Shown: positions 40,292-52,457 of the stretch, in pieces
Numbering within the stretch: the first letter of the stretch is position 1
How the letters are laid out: each line of letters opens with the position of its first letter
From: Rhizobium sp. TH135
Lineage (GTDB): Bacteria; Pseudomonadota; Alphaproteobacteria; Rhizobiales; Rhizobiaceae
Length of the DNA: 64,000 bases
Direction: 5' to 3'
Assembly: GCF_002855515.1 (NCBI RefSeq)
Contig: NZ_PKRP01000003.1
Location: 1-64,000 of the forward strand
Notes under the pieces: model-generated
What the model saw: only the letters and a program-made list of their open reading frames with translations
Databases searched by the model: none
What the model was told of the DNA's origin: nothing
Position numbers and translations under genes: made by a program

Positions 40292-40459
40292 TTACTTGAT
40301 CTTGGTTTCCTTGAACTCGACATGCTTCTTAGCAACCGGGTCGTACTTGGTCTTCGTCATCTTGTCCGTCATGGTGCGGCTGTTCTTCGTAGTAACGTAG
40401 AAGAAACCCGTGTCAGCCGTCGACAGAAGCTTGATCTTGATGGTTGTAGCCTTGGCCAT
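40292..40459 (-). CDS. rpmG: 50S ribosomal protein L33
   Basis: A 55-residue basic protein of the large ribosomal subunit: [20 protein letters not shown], then a [10 protein letters not shown] segment and a C-terminus with [18 protein letters not shown]. It lacks the zinc-binding cysteines, so it is the C-minus form. ATG 40459 is the family start and is preceded by GGCAGGAC. Its own terminator follows. Confidence 0.96.
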   Translation of the reverse strand: MAKATTIKIKLLSTADTGFFYVTTKNSRTMTDKMTKTKYDPVAKKHVEFKETKIK

Positions 40460-40549
40460 GGTCGTCCTGCCTCTAATAAACGAAGCCGTGGACGACCGAA
40501 CGAGGCCCACGGCAAATCTGGCGCGAAACTACAAATCGCGCCCGAAAAG

Positions 40550-41731
40550 TCAAGTGCGTTTCGGGTTAAAAAGCAGGCGCCCCAGGGAAAGCACCACGTA
40601 GAGTGCGAAGAAACCCGCGATTGCCCAGGCGAATCCGTCATTTCCGGTAATGTCGATGGCAGCCCCGATGGCCTGTGGACCGGCAACCGTGCCCACCGCA
40701 TAGCAGAAAATGAAGGCGGCGTTGGCGGCAGCGAGATCAGCGCCAGTGAGTCGCGAACCGAGATGGCTGAGGCCCACCGTGTAGAGACCCGACACGCATC
40801 CACCCCAGAACAGCAGCACGATCGCCATCAGATGCCAGTGGCCAGACAGCCACGGAAGTGTCAGCGAACCTGCAAGGCCGACGGCAGCGAGGATCGACAA
40901 CAGCAAGCGCCGGTCTCGCATGCGGTCCGAGAGAAGCCCGAGCGGGATCTGGAAGACCATGTTGCCGATGCCCATCACGGTCAACAGCAGGGCTGCCTCC
41001 GTCTCCGTGAAGCCGGTGCGGGTCGCGTAAATCGGAAACAGCGACAGGCCGCCCGCCTCGACAGCGCCGAAGACGAAAACGGCCACCGTCGCGGTCGGCA
41101 CCAGGAAGATGTATCGCAGGAAGTGCATCTCCGGCTTGTCGCCCAGAACAGGGCTTTCGTTTCGCGCGATATAGATCGGGATGGCCGCAGCCATGATGGC
41201 GATGGCGCCGACCGCAAAGGGAAGAAGGCCATCACTGCCGAGCACGGAGAAGAGCAGGGGGCCACAGGCAAAGCCGACGGCGAGCATGGTGGCATAGATA
41301 CCCATGACAAGCCCGCGCTTGCGCGATGGGGCTGCTGCATTGATCCAGAATTCGGACAGGATGAAGAGCGTGGTCGTCGCGCCATGAAAGACGATGCGCA
41401 GCGGGAACCACATCCAGAACTCGGTGGCATAGTAGAAGCCGATGGCACTGATGGCGGACAGCACGACCGCCCACAGCATGGTCGGCACGACGCCCAGCTT
41501 GTGTGCAAGCTTGGTGGTGACGGGTGCTGCCGCCATGGCGGCAATGCCGGCCATCGCGGAATTGAGCCCGATCAGGGTCGAGGAGATGCCCCGCTTTTCC
41601 AGGATGATGCTGAGCAGCGGAAGGCCAAGGCCGATCGCAATGCCGACGGCGGAGATCGCCGAGATGGCCGCAACCAGCGAAGGCCAGTGGATTTCCTCGC
41701 GGTGACCGTTCAGCCCATTGGTCTCAGACAT
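40550..41731 (-). CDS. MFS transporter
   Basis: A 393-residue membrane protein with 12 predicted helices arranged in two six-helix halves. The major-facilitator signature loop between helices 2 and 3 reads TTKLAHKLGVVP, and its second-half counterpart reads LGLLSDRMRDRRLLL. The general pattern fits the YcaD/sugar-phosphate-like MFS_1 group, but the substrate cannot be determined. It stands alone on the minus strand, 90 bp beyond the rpmG start. Confidence 0.85.
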   Translation of the reverse strand: MSETNGLNGHREEIHWPSLVAAISAISAVGIAIGLGLPLLSIILEKRGISSTLIGLNSAMAGIAAMAAAPVTTKLAHKLGVVPTMLWAVVLSAISAIGFYYATEFWMWFPLRIVFHGATTTLFILSEFWINAAAPSRKRGLVMGIYATMLAVGFACGPLLFSVLGSDGLLPFAVGAIAIMAAAIPIYIARNESPVLGDKPEMHFLRYIFLVPTATVAVFVFGAVEAGGLSLFPIYATRTGFTETEAALLLTVMGIGNMVFQIPLGLLSDRMRDRRLLLSILAAVGLAGSLTLPWLSGHWHLMAIVLLFWGGCVSGLYTVGLSHLGSRLTGADLAAANAAFIFCYAVGTVAGPQAIGAAIDITGNDGFAWAIAGFFALYVVLSLGRLLFNPKRT

Positions 41732-41987
41732 CTGTCACCTCGCGAACCGACTGGACCTCGGGGGAGACAGCGGCCGGCTGCGGGCAAGATGTCGGCATGG
41801 TCAATGGCATTTTCGCTTACGAGCTCCCGAGGCGTCCATGATCGGCGCGGCATGTTCAGACTGGAAATGGTCCGACTGTCAAGTTGCTTGGCACCCGGCA
41901 CCGCGAATCACGGTGTACCGTAAATCTCAGTCCTATCGGTAAACGACCAAAGTCAGGTGACGGCTTTTTGTGGGCTCAAGCCGGCCG

Positions 41988-42422
41988 TCAGGACGGCTCG
42001 ACGTCGTCAGCCTCGCCGCCAAAGCCGTGCATGCGCAGGGCCCATTGCAAGCCCACGACGCCGCCTTTGATCGGCTGCAGGCAGAGCAGCGAGGTGATGA
42101 CCCCGATTGGTGCCCAGATCGCGAAATGCACCCAGGCCGGCAGCACGAAGACCAGATCGGTCGCCATGAAGCCGCCGACGAGCACATGGCCGAGGATCAG
42201 GATCACCAGATAGGCCGGCAGATCGTCTGCCCGATGATGGTGATAGTCCTCGCCGCAGGCCGCGCAATTGTCGACGACCTTCAGATAGCTGCGAAACAGC
42301 TTGCCCGAGCCACAGGCCGGGCACTGGTTCAGCATGCCGCGCTTGATCGACCGGCCGAGCGGGCGTTCGATCTTCTCCTCTGCGCCGTATTGGATCGTCA
42401 CATGGGTCTGGTTGGCGGTCAT
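41988..42422 (-). CDS. DUF983 membrane protein
   Basis: A 144-residue protein with a cysteine-rich N-terminal half (NQCPACGSGKLFRSY and NCAACGEDY, four Cys of a zinc-ribbon type) followed by two transmembrane helices (about 75-125). This is the DUF983 layout; no function is established. ATG 42422 follows CCGGAGGCAACC; the longer frame upstream has no such site. It sits 22 bp after rnr and is probably the last gene of topA-rnr-DUF983. Confidence 0.85.
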   Translation of the reverse strand: MTANQTHVTIQYGAEEKIERPLGRSIKRGMLNQCPACGSGKLFRSYLKVVDNCAACGEDYHHHRADDLPAYLVILILGHVLVGGFMATDLVFVLPAWVHFAIWAPIGVITSLLCLQPIKGGVVGLQWALRMHGFGGEADDVEPS

Positions 42423-42444
42423 GGTTGCCTCCGGGGCGAGAGTG

Positions 42445-44801
42445 TCAACGTCGCGAGCGCGGCGGGCGTGTGCCTGGCTGTTTCTGGCCACGTCGTCCCG
42501 ACTTGTGGAAGGACCGCGTGCCCGCTGGCATCTTGCGCCCCTCGCTCAGCATTTCAAAGCGCAGAGCGCCAGCAAGAGGCACGGCCTCCACCAGCTTGAC
42601 CTCGATGGTATCGCCCAGCTGATAACCCAGCCCGGACTTTTCGCCCGTCAGGGCCTGATGTGCTTCATCGTAGATATAGTAGTCCCGGCCCAGTGTTGAA
42701 ACCGGGATAAAGCCATCTGCGCCAAATTGCGGCAGGGCGACGAACAGACCGGACTTTGTCACGCCCCGGATTTGTCCCTCGAACTCATCGCCGATGCGCC
42801 CGGCAAGGTGGTGCGCGATCAGCCGGTTGACGGTGTCACGCTCGGCGGCCATCGCCCGGCGCTCGAAGGTCGAGATCTCGGCGGCGATATCCTCGAGGCT
42901 CGCTTCCTCGTCTGGCGTGATCCCGCCTTCGCCCAAGCCCAGCGACCCCACCAGCGCCCTGTGCACGATCAGGTCGGCATACCGGCGGATGGGGGAGGTG
43001 AAGTGGGCATACTTCATCAGGTTGAGGCCGAAATGGCCGATATTGTCGGGACTGTAGATCGCCTGGCTCTGGCTGCGCAGCACCATCTCGTTGACGATGG
43101 TCTGGTGCGGCGTGTCCTGCGCCTTGGACAGAATGCCGTTGAACGAATTGGACCGCATATTGCCGCCCTTGACCAGGGACATGCCGAGGGTGGCGAGGAA
43201 CTCGCGCAGCACTTCCTGCTTGGCAAGCGTCGGGGCGTCATGGATGCGGTAGATCAGCGCCTGGCGCTTCTTCTCCAGCGTCTCGGCAGCCGAGACGTTG
43301 GCCTGGATCATCATCTCCTCGATCAGCTTGTGTGCGTCGAGGCGTTCCGGAACATGCACGCGGTCGACCGTGCCGTCTTCCCGCAGAATGATCTTGCGCT
43401 CGGGCATATCGAGCTCGAGCGGTTGGCGCCGGTCGCGCCCGCGCTTCATGACCTCATAGGCATGCCACAGGGGTTTAAGGATCGGCTCCAGCAGCGGGCC
43501 GGTCTTCTCGTCCGTTTTGCCGTCGATCGCCGCCTGCGCCTGCTGATAGGACAGCTTGGCCGCACTCTTCATCATGATGCGGTGGAAGGTGTGGCTCGCC
43601 TTGCGGCCCTCATGCGAGAAGACCATGCGCACGGCAAGCGCCGGCCGGTCGACGCCCTCGCGCAGCGAGCAGAGATCGTTGGATATCCGTTCGGGAAGCA
43701 TCGGCACGACGCGGTCCGGGAAATAGACGGAGTTGCCGCGCTTCAGCGCCTCGCGATCCAGCGCCGATTTCGGCCGGATGTAATAGGAGACGTCGGCGAT
43801 CGCCACCGTCACGATCACGCCATCAGGATTGTCGGGTGACGTGTCCAGCTCGGCATAGACGGCGTCGTCATGGTCCTTGGCATCATGCGGGTCGATGGTG
43901 ATCAGCGGCAGGTCGCGCCAGTCTTCCCGATGCGACATGGAGGCGGGTTTCGCCTCTTCGGCCTCTGATATCACCGATTGCGGAAATATATGCGGAATGC
44001 CATGCGCATGGATCGCGATCATCGAGATCGCCTTCTCCGAGGCGACCGATCCGACGACGTTGAGCACCTTGGCCCGCGTCAGCCCAAGGCGGCTCGCACG
44101 CCCGACTTCTACCTCGACGAGATCGCCATCCTTGGCCTCGCCGATATCGGTGGCGTCGATCTGCATTTCCTCGCCGCGCCGCTCGATCGGCATCAGGCGT
44201 GCGCCACCATCCGGCATCATCCGCACGACGCCCATGACCGCACCGACCTGACGGTCGAGGATCTTGATCACACGGGCCGTATAGGCAGGACCGGAACGGT
44301 CCTTGTTGGCGAAGATCTTGGCAAGCACCCGGTCGCCCAGGCCGCCAACTGGCGTCTTGCCCTTCGAGCGGTCGGAGCTTGATTGGCGGATGAGCACGGC
44401 GGGTGCCGCACCGGCCTCGTCGGGCCATTCCGCCGGGCGGCCGATCAGCTCGCCGTCCTTGTCGCGGGTGGTGATGTCGAGCACGGTAACCGGGGGCAGG
44501 GCGCCCGGTCGTGTCAGCGACTTGCGGCTCTTCTGCACCAGCCCGTCGTTTTCGAGATCCTTCAGCGCCTGCTTGAGCTCCACCCGCTGCTCGCCCTTGA
44601 GCCCGAAGGCCTTGGCGATCTCCCGCTTCGAAGCGCGCTCCGGATTGTCCGTGATGAACTGCATCAGCACTTCACGCGGCGGGACCTCACCGTGGATCAG
44701 GGCGGTGGGGTTCTCGCTCCTCGACTTGGCCGCGCCTTCCGCTCGCCGGCTCTTGCGGTTGCCGGAGCCGGGTGTCTCGGAGGGGTCGCGGAATCTCTTG
44801 C

Positions 44802-44805
<4 letters not shown>
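42445..44805 (-). CDS. rnr: Ribonuclease R
   Basis: A 786-residue 3'-5' exoribonuclease of the RNB family that degrades structured RNA and helps in stress and RNA quality control. The N-terminal part has the winged-helix and cold-shock domains; the RNB catalytic block has the metal aspartates in IDPHDAKDHDDAVYAEL; the S1 RNA-binding domain is near the C-terminus (GVTKSGLFVALPQFGADGF), followed by a basic tail. Its ATG overlaps the topA stop by 4 bp, giving translational coupling. Confidence 0.95.
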
Positions 44806-47504
<2,699 letters not shown>

Positions 47505-48006
47505 TGGACAGATGTACCTTCAACGCATCCGATCCGCGGCACCGCACCACAGTCTTCGGAACACGGTTTTCCGACATGGAGGGCGAAACGCCTGCGGTCA
47601 AGAGGCTGAGACCAAAGATCGTGGATTAGAACCCATGCAATAACCCTGAATTGAGCCTCCGGGGACAGCAAACGGGAGAGCAAGCAAGCCTCACCGCCTG
47701 ACGAGACCGACGCCCTCAGGTTGCCGATTTCGAGATTGCCCGAAGGGCTGTTCGCCCTTGGTGTTCCGTGGTTGCCGAATTCCAAGACCGGGCCTTCCGC
47801 TCCGCCCACAATTTTTTCCAGGGATGAACCCGAAACCGCCGACCCTTGGTTATTTTTAATCGATGATCTCTGGCATTGGCTCGCAACACAATGCAACTTT
47901 TGGGAGATGCTGGGTAGATTGCAATCTGAGATAAATGATCTATTGTATTTTGCAGGGAAAGGCGAGGCCAGGTTGTAGCGGCCTCCGTTGTTGACGGGCG
48001 AGAGCG
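47505..48006. other. Divergent intergenic region between topA and the 77-residue gene
   Basis: A 502-bp gap. It must hold the minus-strand topA promoter. On the plus strand TTGCAA (47919-47924) and TATTGT (47941-47946), 16 bases apart, form a plausible promoter for the gene at 48007. The 85-codon open frame at 47721-47978 lacks a ribosome site and typical composition, and I do not count it as a gene. Confidence 0.5.
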
Positions 48007-48240
48007 ATGGCACGAGACACAGTCGAGACGAATGGTCGCGGTACCCGCACGATGGAGAATATTGCCTACATCCGCCAGATGCTCGCGGAGTTGCGGCTGG
48101 TTGCGGAAAACGAAGGCGCCGAGATGCTGTGCTACCTGATCGAGATGGCCTATGTGGAGGCGGGAGACGTCCAGTCCGGCCGTCGCGCGCTGTCAATCCA
48201 TCATGCTCAGCGAGACAAAGCCTCCCGCATGCCGCTCTAG
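48007..48240 (+). CDS. Small conserved-looking protein, unknown function
   Basis: A 77-residue open frame; ATG 48007 has GAGAGCG in front, while the in-frame ATG 48052 would give MENIAYIRQMLAELRLVAEN, 62 residues. The central helical part (GAEMLCYLIEMAYVEAGDVQ) has a regular amphipathic pattern, and I recall similar short proteins of Rhizobiaceae beginning MENIAYIRQML. No domain is recognised. Its last 48 bp overlap the end of dprA on the opposite strand. The start is uncertain; the gene itself is likely real. Confidence 0.65.
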   Translation: MARDTVETNGRGTRTMENIAYIRQMLAELRLVAENEGAEMLCYLIEMAYVEAGDVQSGRRALSIHHAQRDKASRMPL

Positions 48241-49350
48241 CCGTCCGGCGATATCGAGTTCCAGCAGCACCAGATAGACGGATGAAGCAGCGAGCCCCGT
48301 ATGCCGGATGATGTCGTCGATCTCGACAGGTGTCGGGCCCAATGCCTGGATGATGACCAGACGCTCGTCGTCATTCGGGGGCGGCGCCAGTGGCCGTTCA
48401 CCGCCATCGTCTCTTCCGGGTTCGTCGGCCTCACTTGCACTGAAGAGATCGAGCTCTGAAATCGGGGCGAGTGCCTGCAACACGTCCTGCGGCTTGGTGG
48501 TAACCGTCGCGCCATCCTTGAGCAGCCCGTTTGTCCCCTCGCAACGAGGATCGAGCGGCGAGCCGGGCACAGCAAAGACCAGCCGCCCGAACTCACCGGC
48601 AAGCCTTGCCGTGATCAGTGAGCCTGAGCGCGCGGCCGCCTCGATCACCACGACCCCAAGCGCAACACCCGCGATCAACCGGTTGCGCCGGGGAAAATCC
48701 CGCGCCCGCGGCTCCCAGCCGAAGGGCATTTCGGAGATGGCAAGTCCCCGTCCGCTGCAGATCTGGTCGAGCAGATCGATATTCTCGGGCGGATAGGGTT
48801 GGTCGAGCCCGCCGGCCATGGCCGCAATCGTGCCGGTCTCAAGGCTTGCCCGATGCGCCGCCGCATCGATCCCCCGCGCAAGGCCCGACACGATGGAATA
48901 GCCGGCGCGACCGATCTCCCGCGCCATCATCGCTGCGAATTTGGTGCCGCTGATCGAGGCGTTGCGCGATCCCACAATGCCGACTGCGGGTAGGGTGGCG
49001 ACATCAAGATCACCCTTGGCCGCAATCAGGGGAGGGGCAGCATCGATCTGTCTGAGAGCCGAGGGATAGTCCGGCTCGCCGATGCCGATGAAGCGCGCAC
49101 CGAAGCGGTGGGCCGTTTCGATCTCTCGTTCGGCATCCGCGACGGTCGCAATGCGGATGGCGCGGGTCGAGCCGCCTCGGCGTGAGAGTTCGGGAAGCGC
49201 GTCGAGAGCAGCCTCGGCCGAGCCGAAATGGTTGATCAAGTCCCGGAAGGTCGCCGGGCCGACATTGTCGCTGCGGATCAGCCTCAGCCAGGCGATCCTC
49301 TGGCGGTCCGTCAGCGCAATCCCTTTTCGTCTTGCGCTGTCTGACCTCAT
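48193..49350 (-). CDS. dprA: DNA-processing protein DprA
   Basis: A 385-residue protein that loads RecA on incoming single-stranded DNA during transformation. The Rossmann core (about 110-300) holds AVGIVGSRNASISG, GYSIVSGLARGIDAAAH and GGLDQPYPPEN, all characteristic. An N-terminal helical (SAM-like) part and a C-terminal winged helix (LGPTPVEIDDIIRHTGLAAS) complete the usual DprA layout. It is the last gene of the pyrB-pyrC'-plsY-dprA run, 9 bp after plsY. In non-competent bacteria the gene is still widely kept. Confidence 0.93.
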   Translation of the reverse strand: MRSDSARRKGIALTDRQRIAWLRLIRSDNVGPATFRDLINHFGSAEAALDALPELSRRGGSTRAIRIATVADAEREIETAHRFGARFIGIGEPDYPSALRQIDAAPPLIAAKGDLDVATLPAVGIVGSRNASISGTKFAAMMAREIGRAGYSIVSGLARGIDAAAHRASLETGTIAAMAGGLDQPYPPENIDLLDQICSGRGLAISEMPFGWEPRARDFPRRNRLIAGVALGVVVIEAAARSGSLITARLAGEFGRLVFAVPGSPLDPRCEGTNGLLKDGATVTTKPQDVLQALAPISELDLFSASEADEPGRDDGGERPLAPPPNDDERLVIIQALGPTPVEIDDIIRHTGLAASSVYLVLLELDIAGRLERHAGGFVSLSMMD

Positions 49351-49359
49351 GGCTTTCCT

Positions 49360-49971
49360 CTAGCCTTTTTTGCCGATCTTGCTTTCTGTTCCCGCGATCA
49401 GCCGCTCGATATTCTGCTTGTGACGCCAGTAGGTGATGATCGTCATCACGGCTGTCACGACGGCCGCTTCTTCAACCCCGAGTATCCACAATACAACCGG
49501 AATGACAAGTGTGGCGACGAGCGCGGACAACGAAGAGTAGCGGGTGATGAAAGCGACCGAGAGCCAGGCGACGGCGAAGACGAGTACCATCAGCGGAGCA
49601 ACGCCGAGCAGGGTGCCGATATAGGTCGCGACACCCTTGCCACCCTTGAAGCCCAGCCAGACCGGGAAGAGATGGCCGATAAAGGCGGCGAAACCACCGA
49701 ACAGCGCCGCATTATGCCCGAACACCGCATGCGCGATCAGCGCTGCCGCCGTCGCCTTCAGCGCGTCGAGAAGAAGCGTCGCAGCCGCGAGCTTCTTGTT
49801 GCCGGTGCGCAAGACGTTGGTCGCACCGATATTGCCCGAGCCGATCGAGCGCAGGTCGCCGAGGCCGGCCATCTTCGTCAGAACGAGACCGAAGGGGATG
49901 GAGCCGAGCAGGTAACCGAACAGGAGAACGATGGCGAGATTGGCCCAGCCGAGAGCGGAAAAGTCGATCAT
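49360..49971 (-). CDS. plsY: Acyl-phosphate:glycerol-3-phosphate acyltransferase
   Basis: Integral membrane enzyme (203 residues, five to six helices) that makes lysophosphatidic acid from acyl-phosphate, the first committed step of phospholipid synthesis. Conserved cytoplasmic loops: [14 protein letters not shown] (active-site Asn/Arg region), [13 protein letters not shown] (glycine-rich loop) and, near the end, [16 protein letters not shown]. It starts 21 bp after the pyrC' stop. Confidence 0.95.
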   Translation of the reverse strand: MIDFSALGWANLAIVLLFGYLLGSIPFGLVLTKMAGLGDLRSIGSGNIGATNVLRTGNKKLAAATLLLDALKATAAALIAHAVFGHNAALFGGFAAFIGHLFPVWLGFKGGKGVATYIGTLLGVAPLMVLVFAVAWLSVAFITRYSSLSALVATLVIPVVLWILGVEEAAVVTAVMTIITYWRHKQNIERLIAGTESKIGKKG

Positions 49972-49992
49972 GGGTATCCGTGTCCCTGTTCG

Positions 49993-51285
49993 TTAAAGAC
50001 TATGGACGCACTGGCCGTCGACAAAGGTCGCAACGGCCCGGCCCGAGAAGCGAGCATCTTCGAAGGGCGTGTTCTTCGAGCGCGCAAGCAGGCTGTCGCG
50101 CGACACCAGCCACGGCTCGTCGAGATCGATAAGCGCGATGTCGCCTGGTGCACCCACCTTCAACGTGCCGCCCGGCAGTCCGAAGATCTCAGCCGGCCGC
50201 GTCGACATGGCATCGATCAGCCGCATCAGCGGCACTTGGCCGGCATGATGCAGGCGAAGGGCAGCCGAGAGCATGGTCTCGAGCCCGATCGCCCCGTCGG
50301 CAGCCTCGCCGAAGGGCAGGCGCTTGGTGTCGACGTCCTGCGGATCATGCGAGGAGACGATGATGTCGATCTGGCCCTTGGCCAGCGCATCGACCATCGC
50401 CATGCGATCGTCTTCCGAGCGCAGCGGCGGGTAGAGCTTGAAGAAGGTCCGATACTCGCCGATGTCGTTTTCGTTGAGGCTCAGGTGATTGATCGAGATG
50501 CCGCAGGTGACCTTGGCGCCACGCTTGCGGGCCACTTGGATCGCCTCGACCGATTCCGGCACCGAGATCTGCGACGCGTGATACTTTGCCCGCGTCAGTG
50601 CTGCGATGCGCAGGTCACGCTCGAGCGGAATGATCTCGGTTTCGCGCGGGATGCCGCCAAGCCCGAGCCAGCTGGCGAGCAGCCCCTCGTTCATTACGCC
50701 ATTGGCGGCGAGATATTTCTCCCGCGTTTCGAGCGCGATGACGGCCCCGAATTCGCGCGCATAGGTCATCGCGCGCCGCAGCACCTGTGTGTCGTTCAGC
50801 CCGTAGCGACCATTGGTGAAGGCAACCGCACCGGCCTGCTGCAAGAGACCCATCTCGGTCATCTCGGCGCTCGTCATGCCCTTGGTCAGAGCCGCTGCCG
50901 GATAGACATTGACACTGGCGGTATCTCGGGCGGTCTTCTTGACGAACTCGACAAGCGCGATGTCGTCGATGACAGGGTCCGTCTCCGGCATCATGATGAA
51001 GGAGGTGATGCCCCCAGCTGCTGCCGCACGGCTCGCCGACGCGATCGTCTCGCGATGTTCCGAACCCGGTTCGCCGACAAAGACGCGGGCATCGACGAGA
51101 CCCGGAACGGCGGTGAGGCCTCGGGCATCCCGAATTTCGGCGCCCTCAGGCGCGCCCTGGTTCTGGGCATCCGCGCCAGAAGCGACGATCAGTCCGTCAT
51201 GGCCGACGATGATGGTGCCGACTTCGTCGAGCGTGCGCGAGGGATCAACGATCCGGACATTCTTGAGAAGAAGAGGCTTTCTCAT
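49993..51285 (-). CDS. Dihydroorotase-like protein without catalytic metal motif (PyrC')
   Basis: A 430-residue amidohydrolase-fold protein aligned with class I dihydroorotases along its length ([15 protein letters not shown] ... [18 protein letters not shown] ... GLETML). The metal-binding HxH expected after PGLVD is replaced (Arg67-Val68-Phe69), the other metal histidines are not where expected, and the catalytic Asp of the DHAP motif reads SSHDPQ. In Pseudomonas an inactive dihydroorotase (PyrC') is encoded after pyrB and is needed to assemble aspartate transcarbamoylase; the same pyrB-pyrC' order and a 4-bp overlap are seen here. A functional PyrC is expected elsewhere in the genome. Confidence 0.88.
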   Translation of the reverse strand: MRKPLLLKNVRIVDPSRTLDEVGTIIVGHDGLIVASGADAQNQGAPEGAEIRDARGLTAVPGLVDARVFVGEPGSEHRETIASASRAAAAGGITSFIMMPETDPVIDDIALVEFVKKTARDTASVNVYPAAALTKGMTSAEMTEMGLLQQAGAVAFTNGRYGLNDTQVLRRAMTYAREFGAVIALETREKYLAANGVMNEGLLASWLGLGGIPRETEIIPLERDLRIAALTRAKYHASQISVPESVEAIQVARKRGAKVTCGISINHLSLNENDIGEYRTFFKLYPPLRSEDDRMAMVDALAKGQIDIIVSSHDPQDVDTKRLPFGEAADGAIGLETMLSAALRLHHAGQVPLMRLIDAMSTRPAEIFGLPGGTLKVGAPGDIALIDLDEPWLVSRDSLLARSKNTPFEDARFSGRAVATFVDGQCVHSL

Positions 51286-52238
51286 GCGCCCATTCCCTCC
51301 GAACGCGGTCCCTGGTTCTGCGACACCAGCAGCGTCTCCATGACGGCCATGCGAACCGCGACCCCCATCTCGACCTGGCTCTCGATCACGCTTTGCGGAC
51401 CGTCGGCGACTTCCGAAGCGATCTCGACGCCGCGGTTCATCGGTCCCGGATGCATGACGAGTGCATCCTCCTTGGCGACCTTCAGCTTTTCAGCATCAAG
51501 GCCGTAGAAGTGGAAGTACTCACGCACCGACGGCACGAAGGAGCCCGACATGCGCTCACGCTGCAGACGCAGCATCATCACGACATCAGCATCCTTCAGC
51601 CCTTCCTTCATGTCATGGAAGACCTCGCAGCCCATGTCGGCGATGCCGGCTGGCAGCAGCGTCGCGGGTGCGACGACGCGGACGCGGGCACCCATGGCAT
51701 TGAGCAGCAGGATATTGGAGCGCGCCACGCGCGAATGCAGCACGTCGCCGCAGATCGCGACGATGATGCGCGACAGCTTGCCCTTGGCGCGCCGGATGGT
51801 GAGCGCGTCCAGCAGCGCCTGGGTCGGATGCTCGTGTTGCCCGTCACCGGCATTGACCACCGAGCAGGCGACCTTCTGCGCGAGTAGGGCGGCAGCCCCC
51901 GCAGAGGAGTGGCGCACCACAAGCACATCCGGCCGCATGGCGTTCAGCGTCATGGCCGTGTCGATCAGCGTTTCGCCCTTTTTGACAGACGAGTTGCCGA
52001 CCGACATGTTCATCACGTCGGCGCCAAGGCGTTTGCCTGCGAGCTCGAACGAGGCTTGTGTCCGCGTCGAGGCTTCGAAGAAGAGGTTGATCTGGGTGAG
52101 GCCCCTCAGCGTGGAAGTCTTCTTCTCCCGCTGGCGGCTGATTTTGACGGCTTCGTCTGCCTTGTCGAGAAGGAACGTGATGTCCTGCTCGGTAAGGCCC
52201 TTGATGCCGATGAGATGGCGATGGGGAAAGAAGACCAT
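51282..52238 (-). CDS. pyrB: Aspartate carbamoyltransferase catalytic subunit
   Basis: A 318-residue ATCase that joins carbamoyl phosphate and aspartate in pyrimidine synthesis. Signature [20 protein letters not shown] (carbamoyl-phosphate site), then [31 protein letters not shown] and [11 protein letters not shown]. No regulatory-chain gene (pyrI) is nearby; the neighbour PyrC' probably completes the complex. Its stop overlaps the pyrC' start by 4 bp. Confidence 0.96.
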   Translation of the reverse strand: MVFFPHRHLIGIKGLTEQDITFLLDKADEAVKISRQREKKTSTLRGLTQINLFFEASTRTQASFELAGKRLGADVMNMSVGNSSVKKGETLIDTAMTLNAMRPDVLVVRHSSAGAAALLAQKVACSVVNAGDGQHEHPTQALLDALTIRRAKGKLSRIIVAICGDVLHSRVARSNILLLNAMGARVRVVAPATLLPAGIADMGCEVFHDMKEGLKDADVVMMLRLQRERMSGSFVPSVREYFHFYGLDAEKLKVAKEDALVMHPGPMNRGVEIASEVADGPQSVIESQVEMGVAVRMAVMETLLVSQNQGPRSEGMGA

Positions 52239-52457
52239 GGACGTCCTCCTGAGATGTCACGCGGTCTATAAAGTGTGGGATCGGGCCGGGCAAGCACATG
52301 CTAGGTGGATTGACGCACGGTCCCCATGTAATAGAGCGAACAGAAGGTAGGGAACACCGGCGCCTTGATGCGCCCTGGATGCTTCGACCGCAGTGGAATT
52401 ATGAAGGCGAAGCGTTGGCGGCCCAGCGCGCGCCTTCTCATGAGATCGGCAGGATTG

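Noticed and set aside
47721..47978. An 85-codon plus-strand frame upstream of the 77-residue gene
   Set aside because: No ribosome site, atypical composition (many Trp, Pro and Ser), and it covers the likely promoter region.
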